DNA of 64,000 bases, from NCBI GenBank assembly GCA_017983465.1, contig JAGOBK010000004.1, positions 282,652 through 346,651 on the forward strand, in the 5' to 3' direction. Below are positions 1 to 9,317 of this stretch, piece by piece. Position 1 is the first letter of the stretch; each line of letters opens with the position of its first letter. The position numbers were made by a program, and so were the translations under genes. Source of the DNA: Crocinitomicaceae bacterium (GTDB lineage: Bacteria > Bacteroidota > Bacteroidia > Flavobacteriales_D > Crocinitomicaceae). The notes under the pieces are model-generated. The model saw only the letters and a program-made list of their open reading frames with translations, made no database searches and had not been told where the DNA came from.

Positions 1-1217
1 GTTTTGTTCAATTGGAAAGATGCTGCACCTAAATTCGTATGTGTGCGGTAATCAGAAGCGAAATTTGTTGCCGCTACTTTGTAGATTCTTGCTTTTTCGT
101 TTAAGTCATTGGTTAACTTATTTGCAGTAAACAATAATTCTTCCACTGAAAGTGAATTTGGATTATTACTTGCTGCTGCTTTTAATTCATCATCTGTTAA
201 GCCAAACTCTGTGTACTTTACAACCACCATCGCACGGCGAATTTTAGGAAATACATCTTTCTCTAATTCACTGTAAGATTTACCAAGATTAATCATTTCT
301 TTTTCACGTTGCTCTAAGTCTTTTGTCATCTCTAAGATGCGAATGAACAAGTTTTTATCCGCTTCAGTAATGGTTGTAGAGGCTGCCAATTGTGCTTTGA
401 ACCCGTCAAAATCCTCACCGTATTTGTTGAGTTTGTACATGTTCGTATCTGTGTAAGCAGTCAATTTCGCTTTTTTCATAAGCGCAATGATTGCCGTTCT
501 AGTTGTAGCGGTACGATCGTAAGAAAGGTTATCGTTTTTCGAAACTTCTCCATCTGGTGAAGCATAACCGTTGATTTCAATCGCGTTAATTTTAATTTTT
601 GGATTTGATTGTGCTGCTTGTACCCAAGAAACCAATGCTGTGATATCTGCATCCTTCAATTCGGTCGCACGAACGTCTGATTTACCTTTTTCAAAGTTAA
701 ACGTTGCCTCTGAAGATTTTTCAAACTGACGAACTAACGCATCTTCTTCGTACAAAACTTTGAATGTTTTATTTACCAAATATGGTGTAATGATCGTTGC
801 GTCAGCAATTTTCATTTCTGGTAATGCATCTTTCTCTTTTGTTTGCTTGTAAATTTTCCCAGTAATCACCAAATCGGCAGCTTCCATTTCTGGTAAATAT
901 GGAATGGTTTGTTCAAACGTTGCTGTTCCACCATTTTTAAAATTAATGGTTGTTCCATTCTCTGTAACTTTCTCCCCATTTACATACCATGTGCCGATTG
1001 CGTAAGTGCCTAATTTCGGCGTGATTTCAGCTTTCGCTTTTTTCTTGATTCCTTTTTCAGGAACATTCACCGTAATCGCGATTTTCACACTATCAGCATG
1101 CATTTCAAGTGGATTAGTACTAACGGAATAAGTCACGTCCTTTACTAAATCACATGATGCCAAAAACATCATACCTGAACCTAAGAAGAACAAATTGCTC
1201 GAACGAAATAATTTCAT
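1..1217 (-). CDS. OmpA-family lipoprotein, C-terminus cut by window edge
   Basis: The reading frame starts at ATG 1217 and stays open to base 1, so the C-terminus lies outside the window. The N-terminus is a lipoprotein signal ending in a lipobox, FLASC, with the acylated Cys at residue 22. A beta-rich region follows, then an OmpA-like peptidoglycan-binding stretch beginning near residue 170 (FNFEKGKSDVR) and including NGYASPDGE. After that comes a charged helical segment and, near the edge, helices that look like the start of TPR repeats (NLGAASFQLNK). Proteins of this type anchor the outer membrane to the cell wall in Bacteroidota; that role is inferred from the domain. A candidate TACATTTG box lies about 20 bases upstream of the start. 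The next gene, folK, is on the same strand and ends 60 bases upstream. Confidence 0.75.
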   Translation of the reverse strand, partial: MKLFRSSNLFFLGSGMMFLASCDLVKDVTYSVSTNPLEMHADSVKIAITVNVPEKGIKKKAKAEITPKLGTYAIGTWYVNGEKVTENGTTINFKNGGTATFEQTIPYLPEMEAADLVITGKIYKQTKEKDALPEMKIADATIITPYLVNKTFKVLYEEDALVRQFEKSSEATFNFEKGKSDVRATELKDADITALVSWVQAAQSNPKIKINAIEINGYASPDGEVSKNDNLSYDRTATTRTAIIALMKKAKLTAYTDTNMYKLNKYGEDFDGFKAQLAASTTITEADKNLFIRILEMTKDLEQREKEMINLGKSYSELEKDVFPKIRRAMVVVKYTEFGLTDDELKAAASNNPNSLSVEELLFTANKLTNDLNEKARIYKVAATNFASDYRTHTNLGAASFQLNK

Positions 1218-1237
1218 ATCTGGTTTTTTATTTTTTA

Positions 1238-1245
1238 CAAATGTA
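1238..1245 (-). promoter_or_regulatory. Candidate -7 box for the OmpA-like lipoprotein
   Basis: On the minus strand this reads TACATTTG, which fits the Bacteroidota -7 pattern TAnnTTTG. It lies 20 bases upstream of the start at 1217. No clear TTTG is seen at the expected -33 spacing, so the call rests on one box only. Confidence 0.35.
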
Positions 1246-1277
1246 TAAAAGATTTCACTATGAAGAAAATAAACGAT

Positions 1278-1727
1278 TTAGCTCTTAATAAAAGGATAAA
1301 ATTGATCTTCTTTTTTAATGATTTCCTGTAGTGGAATCATCACGAATTCCCTGTTTTGAAAATGTGGATGCGGAATGGTCAGTTCATCCGATTCCATATG
1401 CTGATCATTATAAAAAATAATATCAAGGTCGATGCAACGGTCTTCATATCCGCTTACTGTTTTTATACGACCCATGCTATTTTCAATCTGTTTCAATTGA
1501 TCTAATAGTTCAAAAGATGAAAGATGGGTATAACAGGTGATGCAGGCATTCAAAAACTGATTTTCAGAATCGTAGCCCCAAGGTGCGGACTCGTAAAATG
1601 AGGAAGTGAATTCAATATCTCCAATCAATTCTTGGATGGTTTGAATCGCTTGCTGTAAGTTAGCTGCTTTGTTTCCGAGATTGGAACCCAACGAAATAAG
1701 CGTACGGTTGAGCTCTATTTTTCCCAT
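1278..1727 (-). CDS. folK: 2-amino-4-hydroxy-6-hydroxymethyldihydropteridine pyrophosphokinase
   Basis: HPPK transfers pyrophosphate from ATP to 6-hydroxymethyl-7,8-dihydropterin in cytoplasmic folate synthesis. The 149-residue length is near the usual family size. Family landmarks are visible in order: an N-terminal SLGSNLGNK loop near residues 13-21, APWGY near residue 48, RCIDLDIIFY near residues 97-106, and the signature IPHPHFQNREFVMIPL near residues 118-133. The first 13 bases of the gene overlap the end of gldD upstream on the same strand, so translation is probably coupled to the gld genes. Another folate gene, folB, is in this window near 31 kb but is not linked to this one. The identification is secure. 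Confidence 0.95.
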   Translation of the reverse strand: MGKIELNRTLISLGSNLGNKAANLQQAIQTIQELIGDIEFTSSFYESAPWGYDSENQFLNACITCYTHLSSFELLDQLKQIENSMGRIKTVSGYEDRCIDLDIIFYNDQHMESDELTIPHPHFQNREFVMIPLQEIIKKEDQFYPFIKS

Positions 1728-2299
1728 TCGAAATGACGAACTAATTCTAATAAGTCTAGTTTCAAATATTCCAGAGTAGGTCGAAGTGAGTCGTAGTTAG
1801 GTCTACAGTTCAACAATACTTCGCCACGAACAAAATTCGTACTTGAATCGGTGAGGTAAAATTGAAAATTGGTTGCGACGTTTCCTTTTAACTCGAAAAA
1901 TGTTCCGTAAACTTTTTTCTTAGGTTGAACGATTTGTTCAAAGTTGATTTTATCTGCCTTAATTTTGTGTTCATCCACTTTGTCATTGGCGAAATTGATG
2001 ATTTCAGGGAGTGAGTCCTTACTTGGTAAGCGTAAATAATACAAGAATAATTTCCCGTTCAATGGACCTAAATCTATTTCTTGCACGCAATAATTGGACT
2101 GTGGTTGTTCGGCTGCAGAAGCGAAATAAAGATTTGACAACTTCATTGAATACGGACAATCACTTTTGAAAGTTCGATAGCTGTGCTCCGGTAAATTCAT
2201 CCGAAGATACGTAGATGGTTTGGGAACAGGATTTTCATCTGAACAGGCAGCAAGAATGAAAATCAAGGAGAGTACCTGAAAAATCAATCGTGGAGTCAT
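1715..2299 (-). CDS. gldD: Gliding motility lipoprotein GldD
   Basis: GldD is a lipoprotein needed for gliding motility in Flavobacterium-type bacteria. Its exact function is not well defined. The 194-residue protein starts with a lipoprotein signal (lipobox ILAAC, Cys19) and has the GldD-like pattern: YLRMNLPEHSY near residue 32, SDCPYSM near 46, KVYGTFFELKG near 128, QFYLTDS near 146 and NFVRGEVLLNCRPNYDS near 155. It follows gldE with a 4-base overlap (2296-2299) and precedes folK with a 13-base overlap. The order ssb-gldE-gldD is conserved in flavobacteria, which supports the assignment. It implies a gliding/T9SS background, consistent with the T9SS cargo proteins elsewhere in the window. 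Confidence 0.88.
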   Translation of the reverse strand: MTPRLIFQVLSLIFILAACSDENPVPKPSTYLRMNLPEHSYRTFKSDCPYSMKLSNLYFASAAEQPQSNYCVQEIDLGPLNGKLFLYYLRLPSKDSLPEIINFANDKVDEHKIKADKINFEQIVQPKKKVYGTFFELKGNVATNFQFYLTDSSTNFVRGEVLLNCRPNYDSLRPTLEYLKLDLLELVRHFEWEK

Positions 2300-3624
2300 G
2301 GTAGTTTGATTTTGATGGTTTTCATTCTTTTTTTATCGGAAGATTCAACAATAAACTTCACCTTGTCAATAAGGATAAACTCATTGTTTTTCAATATTCT
2401 ACCAGCTTGTTCCAATACAAGTCCGCCAATTGTTTCTGCTTCTCCTTTTACTTCTTCAAACGCATCTTGGTATTCTTCACCAATCACTTTGTAAAAGTCG
2501 TTTAACGAGGTTCTTCCTTCAAAAATAAACGTGTGCTCATCTAATTTGGTATAAGCAATCTCATTGTCATCAAATTCATCCGTAATATCTCCAACGATTT
2601 CCTCGAGAATATCCTCTAAGGTCACAATTCCACTAGCTCCACCGTATTCATCTACGACAATTGCCATGTGCATGCGCATGCTTCTGAATTCTTGTAGTAA
2701 ATCGTTGATTTTTTTATTTTCAGGAATGAAGAATGGTTTGCGAAGAACAGTTTTCCAATCGAAATCGACTCCTGCATTTAAATGCGGTAGTAAGTCTTTG
2801 ATGTACAGAATTCCAACGATATTGTCAGGGGATTCTTCGAAAATAGGCATGCGAGAATAACCAGCTTCAAGTACGGTTTGCATGACTTCCTCAAAACTCG
2901 ATTCTGTGTCAATGGCCTCTACTTCAATGCGGGGTGACATGATTTGGCTGGCGTCTGTTTTCCCAAATTTCACAATTCCTTCAAGAATCTTATGATCTTC
3001 CTCCGAACTGGAATCTTCTCGCGTCAAAGCAAGTGCTTGCTCCAATTCATCTTGATTTACTTTAACGGATGTTTTTGTGCGTTTTTGAATGAAACTTGTT
3101 CCATAAACCAAGGCAGATTTCAACCAAGAAACAGGTGGAATAGAGCCAAGAAAATAGAGTGGGTAGGACATCCATCGAACGACGCTCATGGTATTGCGTG
3201 CAGCAAATATTTTTGGTACTACTTCGCCCAATAAAAGGATCAAAAAGGTGATGCCAACTACTTCTAACAGGAATCGTTTCAATTCTCCTCCAGGTGTTGG
3301 TGGATACACATCGTTCAGAATAAATGTTGAAAGAATAACGATTCCTACGTTCACAAAGTTATTCGTGATTAAAATGGTCGCAAGAAGTTCTTTGGGTTTC
3401 CCGAGTAATGTCAAAATAAGTTTAGAACGCGAACTATTTTCTTTTTTGAGGTCTTCGTTGTCCGCCGGACGCAAAGAGAAAAATGCACTTTCAGATCCTG
3501 ACATTAAGGCTGATACGAAAAGTAAAAGTGCGATACAAACGATGTAAATTACGGTCGTAGAATCAAATCCACTGGGTAATGATTTCGCTAAACTGATAAT
3601 ACTGGGAGGCTCGATTAGGCTCAT
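2296..3624 (-). CDS. gldE: Gliding motility protein GldE, HlyC/CorC-type membrane protein
   Basis: This 442-residue protein has the CorC/HlyC hemolysin-family layout: an N-terminal DUF21 membrane region with about four hydrophobic segments (residues roughly 20-180), a CBS pair (IMSPRIEVEAID near 230 to ILEEIVGDITDEFDD near 340-355), and a C-terminal CorC/transporter-associated domain (residues roughly 360-440). Such proteins sit in the inner membrane, and relatives have been linked to divalent metal efflux. The location between ssb and gldD, with a 4-base overlap into gldD, matches the flavobacterial gldE position. The gliding name is therefore based on family plus gene order. The gene starts at ATG 3624, only two bases after the ssb stop, so it is probably transcribed with ssb. 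Confidence 0.88.
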   Translation of the reverse strand: MSLIEPPSIISLAKSLPSGFDSTTVIYIVCIALLLFVSALMSGSESAFFSLRPADNEDLKKENSSRSKLILTLLGKPKELLATILITNNFVNVGIVILSTFILNDVYPPTPGGELKRFLLEVVGITFLILLLGEVVPKIFAARNTMSVVRWMSYPLYFLGSIPPVSWLKSALVYGTSFIQKRTKTSVKVNQDELEQALALTREDSSSEEDHKILEGIVKFGKTDASQIMSPRIEVEAIDTESSFEEVMQTVLEAGYSRMPIFEESPDNIVGILYIKDLLPHLNAGVDFDWKTVLRKPFFIPENKKINDLLQEFRSMRMHMAIVVDEYGGASGIVTLEDILEEIVGDITDEFDDNEIAYTKLDEHTFIFEGRTSLNDFYKVIGEEYQDAFEEVKGEAETIGGLVLEQAGRILKNNEFILIDKVKFIVESSDKKRMKTIKIKLP

Positions 3625-3626
3625 GA

Positions 3627-4070
3627 TTAAAATGGTAAAGAATCTTCAATGTTATTTTCTAAACCGCTCATTGGTGAAGGATTAGCGGGCTTTCCTTCTT
3701 GGGAATATGGGGCGTTATTGCGCTCGGCTTGATCACTGCGTGTTAGAATGGTTAAATCATCACCAACAACTTCCGTAGCATAACGTGTGTTTCCTTCTTT
3801 GTCTTGCCAAGAGCGTTTTTTTAATTTTCCTTCGATGTAAACTTTAGATCCTTTTCGGATATACTTTTCAGCAATTTCTGCTAGTCCACGCCATAAAACG
3901 ATGTCATGCCAATCGGTAATTTCCTTGCGTTCTCCCGTTTGTTTGTCGTTGTAAATCTCTGATGTAGCAAGAGGAAAACTCGCAACGATAGATCCATTTT
4001 CAAGACGACGAACTTCTGGGTCCTTGCCTAGGTTTCCGATTAAAATTACTTTATTGACACTTCCATTCAT
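3627..4070 (-). CDS. ssb: Single-stranded DNA-binding protein
   Basis: SSB coats single-stranded DNA in replication, repair and recombination. The 147-residue protein has the OB-fold start [17 protein letters not shown] near residues 5-21, [12 protein letters not shown] near 53-64 and [16 protein letters not shown] near 73-88. A flexible linker rich in N, P and S leads to the acidic protein-interaction tip DSLPF, so the protein is complete. The start at ATG 4070 is supported by a TAGTTTTG box only five bases upstream. The gene leads the gldE-gldD-folK run. Confidence 0.95.
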   Translation of the reverse strand: MNGSVNKVILIGNLGKDPEVRRLENGSIVASFPLATSEIYNDKQTGERKEITDWHDIVLWRGLAEIAEKYIRKGSKVYIEGKLKKRSWQDKEGNTRYATEVVGDDLTILTRSDQAERNNAPYSQEGKPANPSPMSGLENNIEDSLPF

Positions 4071-4075
4071 TAGGA

Positions 4076-4083
4076 CAAAACTA
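4076..4083 (-). promoter_or_regulatory. Candidate -7 box for ssb, very close to the start codon
   Basis: On the minus strand this reads TAGTTTTG, a full match to TAnnTTTG. Only five bases separate it from the ssb ATG at 4070, so the transcript would have almost no leader. No TTTG is visible at the ideal -33 spacing. Confidence 0.5.
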
Positions 4084-4106
4084 AAGGTTTACGGTATCAA
4101 TAATAC

Positions 4107-6425
4107 TTATTTTTTTTTAAACGCACGTTTTTTCGCTGGTTTTGCTGCATCCGTTTTAGAAATAGCGATGCATTCTTCCAAACTTAATTTTTCAGCTTCT
4201 GTTCCTTTTGGCAATTTAAAATTGTCTTTTCCAATTTTTAAATACGGGCCATATCGTCCGTTTAGCAATTGAACATCAGGATTTTCATCGAAACTTTTAA
4301 TCAATCGGTTCGCTTCTACTTGCAATTTCTCAAGATAGATTTCTAGTGATCGTTCGTAGGTAATTGACATTGGATCTTCTCCTTTTGGAATCGATGCGAA
4401 AATCTTTCCAACCTGAACATATGGTCCAAAGCGACCATTATTCACTTTCATGTCTTGATCCTCATATTGTCCAACAACTCTTGGTAATTGAAACAATTTT
4501 AAGGCGTCCTCAAGGGAGATATTTCCAATCGATTGATTTGGTTGAAGAGAAGCAAATAAAGCTTTTTCACCGTCCACTTTTTCATCACCAATCTGAACCA
4601 TTGGTCCAAACTTGCCAATTCTTACAATGATTTTTCGACCACTTTCAGGATGAACTCCTAATTCGCGTTCTCCTGTAGCTCTTTCACTGTGTTCTAGCGT
4701 ATTTTCAACAACGGTGTGGAAAGGCTTGTAAAAAGTTTCCATCATGTTGGTCCACTCTAAACGTCCCTGTGCAATCTCATCGAATTCCGCTTCCACTTTC
4801 GCCGTAAATTGGTAATCCATGATTTGCTCAAAATGTTCTTTGAGGTAATCAGTTACCACAATTCCGATATCTGTTGGAAACAGTTTGTTGCGGTCTTTTC
4901 CTGTCGTTTCGGATTTCTCTTCTTTCGAAATTTCTCCTTTGGTAAGGGTTAATAAACAGTAATTTCTAAGTTCTCCTTCACGCTCTTGTTTTTCAACATA
5001 CGTACGTTTTTGAATCGTCGAAATGGTTGGCGCATAGGTAGATGGACGACCAATACCAAGTTCTTCTAATTTTTTCACCAATGAAGCCTCTACGTATCGA
5101 GAAGGTGGACGAGTGAATCGTTCAACTGCAGTACAAATCGATAAATCAACGGATTCATTCACCGTTACTTTTGGTAATAGTCCATCGGTTTCTTCGTCTG
5201 ATTCTTCGTCCAAACTTGATTCCATATATACTTTTAGGAATCCGTCGAATACAATCACTTCACCCTTCGCAGTGAAGTAATCACTTGTCGGTAATCCACC
5301 AATTTTAACTGTCGTGCGTTCTAATTTTGCATGCGCCATTTGACTTGCGATAGATCTTTTCCAGATCAATTCGTAAAGTCTTGTTTCGTCACGCTCGGCA
5401 TCAATGCTTGTTTTACCAAAATCTGTAGGACGAATAGCCTCATGCGCTTCTTGTGCGCCGGAACTTTTGGTTGTGTATTTTGTCGGTTTTGAATAATCGT
5501 TTCCGTAAAATTCTTCAATGGCTGCTTTCGCTCCGTTCACTGCTGTTTCGGAAAGGTTCACTGAATCCGTTCTCATGTACGTGATGTGTCCGGACTCATA
5601 CAAACGCTGTGCAACGCTCATTGTTTTTGTCACAGAAAATCCAAGTTTTAAACTGGCTTCCTGCTGTAATGTGGAGGTTGTAAATGGAGCTGCTGGAGAC
5701 TTTGTGCTTGGCTTTTGCTGAACATCATCGATAACAAATGACGTATTTCTACACAATTCCAAGAACTCTTGCGCTTCTTTTTCCCCGTTTAAATGACGGT
5801 TCAACTCTGCTTTTAATACACCGTTGTTTGCGCCAAAGTTTCCGTTGACACGGAAAAATGGGTTGACATTGAATGCTTGAATTTCACGTTCGCGATCAAC
5901 AATGAGTCGAACAGCTACGGATTGTACACGACCAGCTGATAAACTTGGACGCACTTTTTTCCAAAGGACTGGTGAAAGTTCAAATCCAACAATACGGTCC
6001 AAAACACGACGTGCTTGTTGAGCATCAACTAATTCTTTATTAATCTTACGCGGGTTTTCAATTGCTTTTAAAACCGCTGTCTTCGTGATTTCATTAAAGG
6101 TAATTCGGTGCGTATCTTTCTTTGCTAAATCCAGGGTTTCGAATAAATGCCATGAAATCGCTTCTCCCTCGCGGTCCTCATCGGTAGCGAGCCATACAAC
6201 TTCTGCTGCTTTTGCTAATTTTTTCAATTCGGCTACGACTTGTTTCTTGTCGGCGCTGACTTCATACAAGGGATTGAAATGATTGTCAATTTCGATGGCT
6301 AGTCCTTTCTTGGTCAAATCTCGAACATGTCCGAAGCTAGACTTTACGATAAAGTCTTTTCCAAGATATGATTCGATTGTTTTTGCCTTTGCAGGGGACT
6401 CAACGATTACGAGATTTTTTGACAT
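4107..6425 (-). CDS. topA: DNA topoisomerase I
   Basis: Type IA topoisomerase that relaxes negative supercoils. The chosen start, ATG 6425, begins directly with MSKNLVIVESPAKAKTIES, the TOPRIM start; an open frame runs further upstream but holds the candidate promoter. In the 772-residue protein the TOPRIM acidic motif DEDREGEAISWHL lies near residue 90, and the catalytic Tyr sits in ITYMRTDSVN near residue 295. GIGRPSTYAP follows later. The C-terminus carries several non-cysteine repeats of the form GRFGPYVQVGK in place of zinc fingers, ending in a Lys-rich tail. This is the usual Bacteroidota TopA form. It is divergent from miaB. A second type IA enzyme, TopB, is encoded at 57-59 kb. Confidence 0.95.
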   Translation of the reverse strand: MSKNLVIVESPAKAKTIESYLGKDFIVKSSFGHVRDLTKKGLAIEIDNHFNPLYEVSADKKQVVAELKKLAKAAEVVWLATDEDREGEAISWHLFETLDLAKKDTHRITFNEITKTAVLKAIENPRKINKELVDAQQARRVLDRIVGFELSPVLWKKVRPSLSAGRVQSVAVRLIVDREREIQAFNVNPFFRVNGNFGANNGVLKAELNRHLNGEKEAQEFLELCRNTSFVIDDVQQKPSTKSPAAPFTTSTLQQEASLKLGFSVTKTMSVAQRLYESGHITYMRTDSVNLSETAVNGAKAAIEEFYGNDYSKPTKYTTKSSGAQEAHEAIRPTDFGKTSIDAERDETRLYELIWKRSIASQMAHAKLERTTVKIGGLPTSDYFTAKGEVIVFDGFLKVYMESSLDEESDEETDGLLPKVTVNESVDLSICTAVERFTRPPSRYVEASLVKKLEELGIGRPSTYAPTISTIQKRTYVEKQEREGELRNYCLLTLTKGEISKEEKSETTGKDRNKLFPTDIGIVVTDYLKEHFEQIMDYQFTAKVEAEFDEIAQGRLEWTNMMETFYKPFHTVVENTLEHSERATGERELGVHPESGRKIIVRIGKFGPMVQIGDEKVDGEKALFASLQPNQSIGNISLEDALKLFQLPRVVGQYEDQDMKVNNGRFGPYVQVGKIFASIPKGEDPMSITYERSLEIYLEKLQVEANRLIKSFDENPDVQLLNGRYGPYLKIGKDNFKLPKGTEAEKLSLEECIAISKTDAAKPAKKRAFKKK

Positions 6426-6441
6426 AAGAAGAATTTTGGGA

Positions 6442-6473
6442 CAAATGTATATGGAAAACACGGCAAATAGCAA
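6442..6473 (-). promoter_or_regulatory. Candidate topA promoter
   Basis: On the minus strand the -7 box TACATTTG is at 6449-6442 and a TTG lies 21 bases upstream at 6473-6471. The -7 box ends 16 bases before the topA ATG at 6425, which supports that start over upstream in-frame codons. Confidence 0.5.
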
Positions 6474-6507
6474 GTTGTTCACTGCAAAATTTTTTGACCC
6501 TTTTCCT

Positions 6508-6537
6508 TTAACCTATGGTTAAGAAAAAAATCCATAG
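6508..6537. repeat. Nested inverted repeats between topA and miaB
   Basis: TTAACC-TAT-GGTTAA forms a short palindrome at 6508-6522. An overlapping pair, CTATGG at 6513-6518 and CCATAG at 6532-6537, gives a second possible hairpin. The site sits between the divergent topA and miaB promoters and could be an operator. No regulator is known from the sequence. Confidence 0.3.
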
Positions 6538-6571
6538 AAAAAAAACTTATTCGATGAATTTGGTCTGTCAA

Positions 6572-6603
6572 TTTGTCATGCGTTTTAATTTGTCGTAAAT
6601 TTG
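6572..6603 (+). promoter_or_regulatory. Promoter for miaB
   Basis: TTTG at 6572-6575 and TAAATTTG at 6596-6603 are separated by 20 bases. This closely matches the Bacteroidota -33/-7 promoter and lies 24 bases before the miaB ATG at 6628. Confidence 0.7.
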
Positions 6604-6627
6604 TGTCCCTAGAAATAAACGAAAGCA

Positions 6628-8061
6628 ATGGAATTTGAAAATAAAGTGATTGATGAATCAATGCAGGGAACTGCCATCGAATTACAAAATCAAGGAGGAG
6701 AAGGAAAGAAAAAACTGTACTTAGAAAGTTATGGTTGTCAGATGAATTTTTCTGACAGTGAGGTTGTTGCTTCTATTTTAGCACAGGATGGTTTTGAAAC
6801 AACACGCAACATGGATGAAGCAGATGTCATTCTATTGAATACCTGTTCCATTCGTGAAAATGCCGAGCAACGTGTGCGAAATCGCCTGACGGAATTTAAA
6901 ATCAAAAAAGAAAATAATCCAGATTTGGTAGTAGGAGTGTTAGGTTGTATGGCCGAACGTCTTAAAAAGAATCTATTGGAGGAAGAAAAACTAGTAGACT
7001 TAGTCGCTGGTCCGGATGCGTACCGAGATTTACCTAATTTAATTGAGGAAGTAGGGACAGGACAAAAAGCAGTCAATGTATTGCTGTCGCGAGATGAAAC
7101 CTATGCTGATATTTCTCCCGTTCGTTTAGATCAAGGAGGAATCGCTGCATTTGTAACAATCATGCGTGGATGCGATAATATGTGTTCATTCTGCGTTGTT
7201 CCATTTACACGTGGTAGAGAACGTTCTCGTGATCCACAAACGATTGTCGAAGAATGCAAAGATCTCTTTTCTCGTGGTTACCGAGAAGTAACCTTACTTG
7301 GACAAAATGTAGATTCATACCGTTGGAATTTAAGCTCTAAAGGAGAAGTAAAAAATCCAGATGAACCTACAACCAATTTTGCCCAATTGATGGAAATGGT
7401 TGCGTTAGTCTCTCCTCTTTTACGCGTTCGTTTCAGTACTTCTCATCCAAAAGACATGACGGATGATGTTCTTGAAATCATGTCGAAATACGAAAATATT
7501 TGTCCGTACATACATTTACCGGTACAATCTGGAAACACAGATGTCCTGTATCGCATGAACCGTGGATATTCGCGAGAATGGTACATGGAACGCATTAATG
7601 CTATTCATCGCATTGTGCCAAATTGTGCGATTTCAACGGATGTCATCACTGGATTCTGCGGTGAAACGGAAGAGGAACATCAAGAAACGCTTTCGTTAAT
7701 GGATTTCGTTGAGTACGATTTTGCATATATGTTCAAGTATTCAGAACGTCCCAAAACATTGGCAGAAAGAAGATTTGACGATGACATTCCTGAAGAAGTT
7801 AAGGGACGACGTTTGAATGAAATCATCGAAAAACAGTTGGCACATTCCTTAAAATCCAATCAAAAACAAATTGGAACTGTTCAAAAAGTTCTCATTGAAG
7901 GACCTTCTAAACGTTCTGAGGAACATTTATGTGGAAGAACAGGTAGAAATTCCATGGTTGTTTTCCCAAAGGAATCTTATGAGAAAGCACAATATGTGAT
8001 GGTCCGAATCGATAGTTGCACCTCAGCAACGCTTATGGGTGAAGTAGTTTCAGCTTGTTAA
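6628..8061 (+). CDS. miaB: tRNA (N6-isopentenyladenosine-37-C2) methylthiotransferase MiaB
   Basis: MiaB is a radical-SAM enzyme with two iron-sulfur clusters that adds a methylthio group to i6A37 of tRNAs reading codons beginning with U. The N-terminal MTTase domain shows the three expected cysteines in [11 protein letters not shown] (near residue 36), [12 protein letters not shown] (near 72) and LGCMAERL (near 108). The radical-SAM motif is [20 protein letters not shown] near residue 185, with the CxxxCxxC cysteines. The last 60 residues form a TRAM RNA-binding domain. The 477-residue length is normal. It opens an operon that continues with the sigma-54 activator, lptE, a TPR gene and secG. 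Confidence 0.95.
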   Translation: MEFENKVIDESMQGTAIELQNQGGEGKKKLYLESYGCQMNFSDSEVVASILAQDGFETTRNMDEADVILLNTCSIRENAEQRVRNRLTEFKIKKENNPDLVVGVLGCMAERLKKNLLEEEKLVDLVAGPDAYRDLPNLIEEVGTGQKAVNVLLSRDETYADISPVRLDQGGIAAFVTIMRGCDNMCSFCVVPFTRGRERSRDPQTIVEECKDLFSRGYREVTLLGQNVDSYRWNLSSKGEVKNPDEPTTNFAQLMEMVALVSPLLRVRFSTSHPKDMTDDVLEIMSKYENICPYIHLPVQSGNTDVLYRMNRGYSREWYMERINAIHRIVPNCAISTDVITGFCGETEEEHQETLSLMDFVEYDFAYMFKYSERPKTLAERRFDDDIPEEVKGRRLNEIIEKQLAHSLKSNQKQIGTVQKVLIEGPSKRSEEHLCGRTGRNSMVVFPKESYEKAQYVMVRIDSCTSATLMGEVVSAC

Positions 8062-8072
8062 ATGCTATTCAG

Positions 8073-9317
8073 ATGAATATTCAACAAGTAAAACAGCGCT
8101 TCGGCATTATTGGGAATTCTCCCATGTTGAACCGCGCTTTGGAAGTTGCGATGCAAGTTGCACCTACGGATATTTCCGTTCTTGTAACAGGTGAAAGTGG
8201 AACTGGAAAAGAAATTATCCCCCAAGTTATTCATCAATTGAGTTCACGTAAACACGGAGAATACATTGCGGTGAACTGTGGAGCCATTCCTGAAGGAACA
8301 ATCGATTCTGAATTGTTTGGACATGAAAAAGGTTCATTTACAGGAGCGAGTGGAAGTCGTCAAGGATATTTCGAAGTGGCAAACGGTGGAACGATTTTTC
8401 TAGATGAGGTCGCAGAATTACCGATGCAAACCCAAGTGCGATTACTACGTGTTTTGGAAACAGGTGAATTTATTCGCGTTGGTTCCTCCAAAGTGATTAA
8501 AACCAATGTGCGCGTTGTAGCGGCTACAAATGAAAACATGCAACAAGCGATTCATTCGGGAAAATTTCGCGAAGATTTGTTTTACCGCTTAAGCACGGTT
8601 CCAATTCAGCTTCCAGCGTTGAAAAACAGACAGGAAGACGTTCATTTATTATTTCGCAAATTCGCAAATGACTTTGCGGAAAAATACCGAATGCCGGCAA
8701 TTAAATTGTCGGATGAAGCAGTGGTTTTACTCCAGAATTATCCGTGGCCAGGAAATATTCGCCAATTGAAAAATTTAGTGGAGCAATTATCTGTTATTGA
8801 AACGGCACGAGACATTGACGCAATGATGCTTGCATCATACCTGCAACCAATTGCGGAGAAGTCGAGTTTCTTGGTCAAAAATGATCAAACACAAGAATCG
8901 ATTTCAGAACGAGAATTGATGTACAAGTTTCTTTTCGACATGAAAAAAGACTTGACGGAGTTAAAGAAATTGGTTTTAGAAGTCATCAATAATGGTCAAT
9001 CCGTCAACCTAAATCAAGATCAAACAGCATTAGTGAATCGCATTTACCAAGATGTTTACGAAGACGCTCCTGTCTCTGCTCGCATGCTTCCTTCTGGAAC
9101 AGCGAACGACGCACATGCAACGTATCCTGCAACATCCGAAGCGTTTGAGATACACGAAGAAATAGAAGAATCCTTATCTTTGGAAGATCGCGAAAAGGAA
9201 TTGATTCAGAAAGCTTTAGAAAAACACCGAGGAAAGCGCAAGTATGCGGCTCTTGAATTAGGAATTTCTGAACGAACACTTTACCGCAAAATAAAGGAAT
9301 ACCAACTAGGGGAATAA
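8073..9317 (+). CDS. Sigma-54-dependent transcriptional activator lacking a sensor domain
   Basis: AAA+ enhancer-binding protein that would open promoters bound by RNA polymerase with sigma-54. ATG 8073 is preferred, 11 bases after the miaB stop; an in-frame TTG at 8055 is an alternative. Visible motifs are Walker A GESGTGKE near residue 40, the sigma-54 contact loop GSFTGA near residue 86 (usual form GAFTGA), Walker B FLDEVAEL near 110, and [15 protein letters not shown] near 225. An acidic linker leads to a Fis-type helix-turn-helix at the C-terminus ([19 protein letters not shown]). There is no receiver, PAS or GAF domain ahead of the AAA+ module, so activity may be set by level or by a partner. 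It is followed directly by lptE. Confidence 0.9.
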   Translation: MNIQQVKQRFGIIGNSPMLNRALEVAMQVAPTDISVLVTGESGTGKEIIPQVIHQLSSRKHGEYIAVNCGAIPEGTIDSELFGHEKGSFTGASGSRQGYFEVANGGTIFLDEVAELPMQTQVRLLRVLETGEFIRVGSSKVIKTNVRVVAATNENMQQAIHSGKFREDLFYRLSTVPIQLPALKNRQEDVHLLFRKFANDFAEKYRMPAIKLSDEAVVLLQNYPWPGNIRQLKNLVEQLSVIETARDIDAMMLASYLQPIAEKSSFLVKNDQTQESISERELMYKFLFDMKKDLTELKKLVLEVINNGQSVNLNQDQTALVNRIYQDVYEDAPVSARMLPSGTANDAHATYPATSEAFEIHEEIEESLSLEDREKELIQKALEKHRGKRKYAALELGISERTLYRKIKEYQLGE

